Below, piece by piece: positions 57,825 to 64,000 of a stretch of DNA of 64,000 nt (within the stretch, counting starts at the first letter, position 1; every line of letters starts with the position of its first letter). Below the pieces are notes generated by a model that saw only the letters and a program-made list of their open reading frames with translations, was not told the DNA's origin and did not search any database. A program made the position numbers and the translations under genes. The stretch is from Cornus controversa (Eukaryota; Streptophyta; Magnoliopsida; Cornales; Cornaceae), in the NCBI GenBank assembly GCA_026545225.1, contig CM048846.1, positions 50,770,270 through 50,834,269 of the forward strand, in the 5' to 3' direction.

Positions 57825-58167
57825 TTCACATTAGCTCACACAAAACCATTGAGTTTCGACAAGGGCATGTGTAAATTGATTGGGACCCACAATAAGTATA
57901 CAATAAAAGAAGATCATGCAAGATTTCAATTTCCAAGATTTCCCAATAAGAGGCCCCGTCAACCATATATCAGCAATTAAATGCTGTTGAGTTGATGGCA
58001 GGGACCAATTATCTGATGCCCTTGTACCATTAACAAAGCTTGATATAGTAATGCAATAATAATATGAGTTTGGTTACATTTATGATCTTCAAACAATTGC
58101 TTCATATATTGCAACTCAAAGCGTAAACAAGACTGATTTTGATTTTGATTTTGATTTTGATTACTTA
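56641..58167. other. Intergenic; microsatellites only
   Basis: A TA run of about 50 bp lies at 57773-57822 and an ATTTTG repeat at 58135-58160. Around 56880-57530 the words TTAAATGAGT, ACACGATTATTAAAT and TTATAGGACAT recur, suggesting an old repeat. The ORF at 57587-57874 ends in the microsatellite and has no recognisable domain. Confidence 0.5.
57773..57822. repeat. TA microsatellite
   Basis: An uninterrupted TA run next to a CT run. Confidence 0.95.
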
Positions 58168-58175
58168 ATGGGAAA

Positions 58176-59012
58176 TAGGAATGGTGGGAAATAGGAATGG
58201 CAGGGCAATTATGGAGCGGGTATGCTAAAACCATATTCCGTCTCGTCAAAGAAATACTCAATTCATCTCCCATTAAAAATCCTAACGGATTTGTGATAAG
58301 CATTTCACCACCGTCCCATTTAAAAAAAGTGGAATAGCATAATCTTTAAAATCCTTTGTTTTATTTGCTTTGAATTCGATATTTGGACTAAATGTACTCA
58401 AACGATGATACAACACTCCTACAGTCAAAACCCCAATATATAAGACCAAAAAAAATGACACAAACATACATATATATGTAGATAAAGATAGAAACAGTAT
58501 TGGTCTTTAATAAAAATTTTATTATAGATCTATTATGTACACAAGATAGAGAGAGTTCTCTTTTAGTCACAAGATAAAGAAAGAAAAATAGAGCTGAGCA
58601 AGATAAAGAGAGTGAGAGAAAGAGATAGTACCTTTACGGTTTCACCGGGATAAAATTATCTCCAAGAGATCTCTAGGGTTTCAAATAACTTCTAAGTTCT
58701 CTCTAACTCTCTTTCTCGTTTTGTTGTTCAGTCAGACTCATGAATGAAATTTGAAAATTATTTTTTACTGAAGAGAATAAACCCTAGTGGTTGCCATATA
58801 TCTAGTATACTATATTTATATAAGTAATATAACAATAAAATAAATGGCACACTCCATACAATTATTTCACTATATATATATAATCGAAGCGGGACAGGTA
58901 CTAGGCGGATTTTCTTAAAAAAATCATACCTGTCCCTACTCCTATTAGGGACATACCAACTCCCCTCCATTAGGGGCGGAAACCCATCAGGCAGAGGAAA
59001 TTGCCACCCCTA
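58176..59012. mobile_element. hAT-type MITE (837 bp)
   Basis: A perfect 8-bp duplication ATGGGAAA flanks it (58168-58175 and 59013-59020). Ends are TAGGAATGG and, inverted, TAGGGGTGGCAATTTCC. Eight-base duplications and a TAGGGGTGGCAA-type end are typical of plant hAT elements. There is no transposase. It lies about 330 bp beyond the stop codon of the transporter gene. Confidence 0.8.
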
Positions 59013-59020
59013 ATGGGAAA

Positions 59021-59351
59021 GAGTAAAGCTTGATGAATGTATTATGTATATGAATACTCCATTTAGTAACAAAGACAGATAAATCACTTCAGAAAATTTA
59101 CTATAGTAGATGATCATCGAATGACAAATTCCACCGCTACCTTGCACCCTATTCAACAGTATTCATTTACTCAAATAATTCAACAACTGAGAATCTGAGA
59201 TTTAGAACTATGAATGACAAAAGTGTATATATATGTGTATGTATATATATATAAAGAAACAATGGATCTGACCTTCTAATTGTAAGGGGGCCCTTCTCAA
59301 ATCAGCTGAACTGGATTTTCCTCCTTTGCCGTATTACTATATTACAGGAAA
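59021..59351. other. 3' flank/UTR of the transporter gene
   Basis: No other gene is visible. The 3' UTR would extend leftward from 59351, but I cannot place a polyadenylation site with confidence. Confidence 0.45.
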
Positions 59352-59681
59352 CTAGACCTTTTCGTCAAGCTCACTGGATTCCGATAATCCACTCTGTTTC
59401 TGAGGTTTGTTGCTTGGGGTAGAATTGTTCAAACGTTCTTTTCCTCCAGGCTTAGATGAAGCGTTCCCGTACCATATCATTCCCACTACTGCAATGATCA
59501 TACCTAGAACTACTTGCAGATTAACACCCTCTTTCCCGAAGAAAATGAATCCTAAAATCAGGACAAAAACAGTCTTCATATGGCCAAGCACTTGGAAGGA
59601 CACTGCCGTGAATCTGCCAATGCAGATGAATTGGCTGAGATTGGTCCCAATAGCAATGGTGCATGATATGACTATGAGCAA
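59352..59681 (-). CDS. Transporter, last exon (stop codon included)
   Basis: The acceptor TACGCAG ends at 59682. The exon codes the last membrane helices ([55 protein letters not shown]) and a hydrophilic tail ending DEKV with a stop at 59352. Confidence 0.88.
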   Translation of the reverse strand: MLIVISCTIAIGTNLSQFICIGRFTAVSFQVLGHMKTVFVLILGFIFFGKEGVNLQVVLGMIIAVVGMIWYGNASSKPGGKERLNNSTPSNKPQKQSGLSESSELDEKV

Positions 59682-62600
59682 CTGCGTACAACACCGAAAC
59701 CCAAATCATTAACAGCACTCAACAAACAAGAAATAACATGGATTGCGGAATGCAAATAAAGATAAGTGCCCAGCTTAAAAGATTCAAAAGGACAGCTCTA
59801 TTTTCTGTCCTCCATTCCAAAATCAGGCAGGCCAAAATTCTTACTTTTGGTACAATTCCCCTGCCATGCTCACTTTTGGAGGACCTGTGATGGAAGGTCC
59901 TACCAAATTCTCCTCTCATAGTGTTGTGTGGCATGTAGGTTGCAAGAATAAAGAGGTGCCTTGCACATTAGTGTCAAGTAAAAAGTACCTACATATATAT
60001 GTAAGTAGAGATAGGTTTGTTCTGTGCATCTCCTGTGCTTTATGCACATATATACAATCACATCGTGCATATAAAGTTTTGATGAGAAAATGGATACCAA
60101 GGCATCACAACTGGATGCACAGCATCAGTTTGAAAAAGTAGAACACTTCTCAGGGTGTTTTTTATTTCCTTTTTCCATTATCATTGAGATCATGCTCGGG
60201 TTTTCAAGCGTGAAAACATGGATTCGAGTAGAGCAACAAGTTTGCATAGATAATGTCAAATGTTAGGTCTGTATCCCCTCTACCCCTACCAGTGCCCTCA
60301 ATTAATGGGGACCACACTAGGTAATAACCCTTTTACAAAGGCAATTGACCATGTCATCTAAGAGGGTAGGACATATGAGTACATAGAAGAATTGCCAATA
60401 AAAAAAATTCCATCTTAGCTGTTAAAAGCTTCAAAAGGTTCCAAATTTTTTAGAGATACTTGTTAAGAAAGAAATTTGAGTCTAAAATAAATATTTTAAT
60501 TTTAAAATTCCAACAAGTAATATTCTCGTGGTCTCAAAAAATATATATTTAATTAAAGAAATGCAAAAATGGAGCCAGCTAGAGCAGAATGGCAAGGCGT
60601 CTGTCTCCCACAGTTGGTAAAAGATTATTTATGCGAAAAAACAAAATAAACTCTGTACACAACCATTTCCCTAAGATATCATATATCATATTGTACACTT
60701 GAAACATGAATTGTATTGCACAAAATTGTGTATTGCACCATAAAAAAACAATGATGCAAGTATTAAAATTAAATATAATCATGGGCATAGGCATGACAAG
60801 AAGCCTATTAGTGCAAGCACCACTCCAAGAAAATGTATTGATGTGTGATATAAAAGAATATGCATGAAGAAAACACAAGGTAATGGAAAGAAATGTGTCA
60901 TGTTGGAATGCTATATAAAGCTAAGAAAGTACACTTCATTATGTCAACTTGGAATTTTAATAAAACTAATATACTTACCACAGATACTAAACTGTATTGA
61001 TAGGCATCAACCCTTTTATTTGTCAACCAATAGTCCAGAAAGGGTCCTACTAGCAGCAGAGATGCAGCCTGTATTGGAGCGGTATGCCCTAATAGGTTGA
61101 AAGATCCTAGCAAATACTTCCGTTGAAGCGAATGTACGTACTGCACACAGAAATGAAGAAAATTACAATCAGAATTCAGAAACACGTGCCAGTCAATAAT
61201 TACAGGAGAATCAGAGTAATCTATAACTTCAACTTGACAAAGGGATTCTACAGAGATATACTTAACAATGCTCGTACAAGGAAACCCTAAACATTTTCAG
61301 GTTTGAAAAATATTACAGATTCCGAGATAGAAGAAACCCGGTTACATTATATCCCATCACGAATTGGGGAAAGATGGAGCATCAGCAACTCACCAGATGA
61401 ATATACGGTGAAGTTCACAAAACACCCCTTTTATATAGATTTTGTGAGATTAACACCCCTCTAGTTCTAATTGTGCATATAACTCCAATAGATTTGGAAA
61501 AATTGTGCAAGTTGATAGCTAGCCGTTAGCTTTTGCCCGTTAATTTGGTCATGTGCTTGACACGTGAATACTTAAATGAAAAATGTCAAAACTGCCCTTT
61601 ATTGTACCCAAAATGTCCCTGTGCATTATTCATACACTATATATATATATACATATCTGTGTCACCCTCATCACTCTCACCCGCTCTCTCTCTCTCTCTC
61701 TCTATAACAGCAATAACCTCTCTCTCTCCTATCGGTGCTCTCACTCTACAAAAGGATCTCTCTTTTAGATGCATCAATTGAATTTGACAAAGTCAGGTTA
61801 TGGACAATTCATTCCAAGAAATTGGTAGACCAGAGTGCAACTATGCTCTTACAATCCAATTAGCCAAAACTTCTTCCTCAACAAATCCATATAAATTCGA
61901 GAAAAACAAACACAGTATGCATTCCATTTTTGCCTTTATATGATTCATCTAGCTATAGCACAGCTAAAGCAAACCCTGTAAGTTTATCTAGTTTACATAT
62001 CACTGCACTGAATTACAGCAAAATTCTCTAAGATAAAAATTCACAAGAACGAAACAAAAACCTTATTTCTCTAATTTGTTTTTGGTATGGTATAAATTGG
62101 TGAAAGACAATCAAAGAATTCAGTATAGATAGCAGAATTTGAGGTATTGCAACTCGAAGAAATCCAATTTTCCAATCCTCCCATGTAATTTTCACCAAAT
62201 GGGGTTTTGATGGACCCAATTGGAGGTCGTGAATAATCAAAGGATCTCTAAAAACACAACAATATTTGAAATTCTATCCAGTTTTACCCCTTCAATCCAC
62301 GATGGACAACCCTTCACCTTCTCTGCAATCTGTCCAAACTGACCACCCAGCAATCGCCACCGTTGATAGCACCTCCAACGCTTCCAATCCAACGGTCGAA
62401 TCACCTTGCCTATCAAAGTCCACCATCGATAGTGGAAAACCCATCATAAAAAATAAAAAGAAGCAAAGACCACTCCTTGTGGACGGCTCTGATTTGCCAC
62501 CATCGTCGTCATCAACATTGCCATCTTGTTGTACTTCGCATTCGATACAGAGAGGTCTTCGAATTTCTTCGAATTTCAAGTACCCAACGAAACACTAGAG

Positions 62601-63835
62601 TTTTGATTGGTTTGGTTCGAGAGAGACAGAGAGCGATTCGATGAACTATTTCGGCGGTGGCACCGAGGAGGAGGAGGGCAGAGGCGGTGGAGATTCCAGC
62701 GGTGGCAATATGGGGGGGAGAGTGAGGTTGGGGGTCTCAGAGACTGACGGCGGCGATGGACTTCATGGGTTGGACCGGCATGAGGATGGAGAAGAGGAGG
62801 CCAGTGGCGATGTTGTAGAGGGCAATGAAGATGAGGATGGTGCTAAGGCCGAGGTAAACAAGGGTGAGAGAGAGAGAGAGAAACGCTATCTGAAGAATGT
62901 AAAGAGAGAGAGAGTGACGAACTGTTTTTGGTCCTTTCACACTAATCACATTTTCTGTTTTTTTATTTCTTTACATGGATATTTAGGTAAATTCACTGCA
63001 TCGTTAACGGGAGACTGAAAGAATGGATTTATTTGAACGAAATCGTTAGTTTGGAGGTATTTTTAGAGCGGGAGGGGTGCAATATGCAGAATATGCATAC
63101 TATAGGGGTGCTTTGTGAACTTCACCCAATGAATATATTTGCATAGTACCAACAAATACATAAGAATAAAACTAAACTAGCAAAATATGCTAAACCAACT
63201 CTAAACAGGTTTATAATAATTGACCCTAAAGTGGCCCAGCCTAATTATACAAAATGCCTAAACCTTTCACATTAGGACCATGACACAGCATCTTACTCGA
63301 TTAATGTTCCCCATTGACATCCCTGGGTAAGATCATAGGTCCAACGAAAGATAACTTACATATTGCTGCAGAGAAGTGCTCCAAACTGCCACAAGGGCAG
63401 CAATAAAACCCTTGGCATTGACGCTCACATCAGTAACAGTACAGACTGCAACACCCAGGAGAACTAACGTTATGCTAAGCTTAGTGTCCCTTGAGTATCG
63501 CATCTTGTCCAAGACAACTTCCAGGACACAAGATACAGGAATCATACTCAGCTTCGCAATCTGACAAGAAAATCCAAAAGGAAAAGGTAAATAATAACTC
63601 TGGACATTTCTATGACAGCAAAAGAGCAAAAATAATTCTCCGAAACTGACCTGATAAAATCCCACAGAATTCCACATTAAACTCACATTCATTCCCACGA
63701 TAGAGAGATTTGCGAACAGAACAAATTTTAGAAGGTTAGTTAATGGTAGATGGGAAGGCTGAATATAACCCAGCCACCTAAGAACAACAGTCATCAAGGT
63801 GGTTGTGGCAAAATGCAGACCGGTTAAAGTTGTAG
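59352..63835 (-). CDS. URGT5/6-like UDP-rhamnose/UDP-galactose transporter gene (last four exons)
   Basis: Exons, in order of reading: 63651-63835, 63360-63560, 60979-61140, 59352-59681. All splice sites are AG/GT and phases join, giving about 291 codons. The N-terminal ~45 residues lie beyond 64000. Joined wording is that of plant URGT proteins: [111 protein letters not shown]. The C-terminal tail [12 protein letters not shown] ... SELDEKV is closest to URGT5/URGT6 in my recollection. These are Golgi membrane antiporters of the drug/metabolite transporter superfamily (TPT/EamA fold, about ten membrane helices). They exchange UDP-Rha or UDP-Gal for UMP for pectin synthesis. No stop or frameshift is seen, so the gene looks functional. 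Confidence 0.88.
60979..61140 (-). CDS. Transporter, third exon in the window
   Basis: Acceptor TGTGCAG before 61140 and donor GTG/GTAAGT after 60979. 54 codons in phase 0, from [19 protein letters not shown] to [10 protein letters not shown]. The intron to the last exon (59682-60978, 1.3 kb) shows no gene. Confidence 0.88.
61406..63127. mobile_element. Pack-MULE-like element in the transporter intron
   Basis: Terminal words CGGTGAAGTTCACAAA and, inverted, GGGTGAAGTTCACAAA bound 1.72 kb. The 10-bp flanks GATGAATATA (61396-61405) and AATGAATATA (63128-63137) differ at one base. This fits a Mutator-type duplication. The outer TIR parts continue with CACCCCT blocks. The interior changes from AT-rich edges to a G+C-rich centre (62290-62880) that includes a recognisable host gene fragment. 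No transposase. It lies between exons with correct splice sites, so it is removed by splicing if tolerated. Confidence 0.82.
62641..62880 (-). pseudogene. Captured fragment of a MOT1-type molybdate transporter gene
   Basis: On the minus strand the frame reads [20 protein letters not shown], then [20 protein letters not shown]. After a stop and a frame slip near 62740 it continues [20 protein letters not shown]. The [11 protein letters not shown] signature and the following GIS-TA-LLLLG helix are characteristic of the MOT1 (SULTR5-like) molybdate transporters of plants. These are membrane proteins of about 450 residues, so this is roughly one sixth of the gene. It has no start and is interrupted, and is best read as a transduplicated fragment. 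Its neighbour at 62266-62598 (Ser/Thr/Pro-rich in one frame, Asp/Glu-rich in the opposite) may be a second captured piece, but I do not recognise it. Confidence 0.75.
63360..63560 (-). CDS. Transporter, second exon in the window
   Basis: Acceptor TTGTCAG before 63560 and donor TAT/GTAAGT after 63360. 67 codons from [18 protein letters not shown] to [10 protein letters not shown], in phase 0. The next intron (61141-63359, 2.2 kb) holds a MULE. Confidence 0.88.
63651..63835 (-). CDS. Transporter, first exon visible in the window
   Basis: Acceptor CTGCAG before 63835 and donor CAG/GTCAGT after 63651. It codes (A)[19 protein letters not shown] to MWNSVGFYQ. The 165 bases to the window end are intron; the exon with the start codon is not in the window. 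Confidence 0.85.
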
Positions 63836-64000
63836 CTGCAGTTCAACAAAATGATATAACACTGTCAAGATATTTAATGTCATATTAGTTTGCCTTCTAA
63901 GACAGGTAATTTCTAAACAAATTGTGATTTCAAGATCTAATTCAAGCATTCAATAGCAAAAAAGAAGATAAGAACAAAAACACAAAATTTGTATCCCTAA
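63836..64000 (-). other. Transporter intron, continues outside the window
   Basis: AT-rich, with a pyrimidine-rich stretch before the acceptor at 63836. No exon is visible. Confidence 0.7.

Noticed and set aside
57503-57874. ORFs ending in YIYIYI around 57587-57874
   Set aside because: Half of each is a TA microsatellite; the rest has no domain.
59407-59712. 101-aa plus-strand ORF
   Set aside because: Antisense to the last exon of the transporter.

Overview
The window looks like nuclear DNA of a eudicot plant with a large, retrotransposon-rich genome. It is AT-rich, and it holds degraded Ty3/gypsy elements (Athila-, Tat/Ogre- and Tekay/Del-like), a SIRE-like Ty1/copia element, MULE and hAT insertions, and two host loci. 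The host loci are a GeBP-like gene with telo-box motifs and a URGT-type nucleotide-sugar transporter with GT-AG introns. The species cannot be named from the sequence.

Layout. 1-2165: 5' end of a minus-strand Athila-like element (gag, tRNA-Asp-type PBS, LTR). 2166-3710: broken plus-strand Tat/Ogre-like integrase. 3711-6060 and 45756-46181: two halves of an older gypsy-type LTR. They are separated by a SIRE-like copia element (minus, 6061-45750) with a perfect CCATT target duplication. The copia element is a host for later insertions. A Tekay-like compound element (8202-30753) sits in its 3' LTR. A solo LTR of its own family (32573-37724) and a decayed Tekay-like element (37808-41130) sit in its reverse transcriptase. 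Three solo LTRs are nested one level deeper (8889-12739, 16384-19339, 32874-35808), each with a perfect 5-bp duplication. 46182-54576: intergenic DNA with AT repeats, a solo LTR with a 57/58-bp higher-order tandem array (49166-50316), and a three-deep nest of DNA transposons (51030-53449). 54577-55185: GeBP-like gene missing the start of its DNA-binding domain. 56040-59012: LTR-like remnant and a hAT MITE. 59352-63835: last four exons of the transporter gene (minus; N-terminus beyond the window). One of its introns carries a MULE that has captured part of a MOT1-type molybdate transporter gene.

Most unusual signal. The gypsy-type LTRs share two short-repeat systems. (1) Arrays of a 16-bp near-palindrome whose outer arms are constant while the centre differs between LTR families (GATTGATC, GATTGTGC, GATGCATC, GATTAATC). 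In two homologous solo LTRs nearly every copy has changed while the spacers stay alignable. (2) Tandem hairpin units with a constant loop and stems that change on both sides together. Both look selected for pairing or sequence-specific recognition. A third shared trait is a second initiator-Met PBS-like site about 100-135 bp inside the LTR 3' end.
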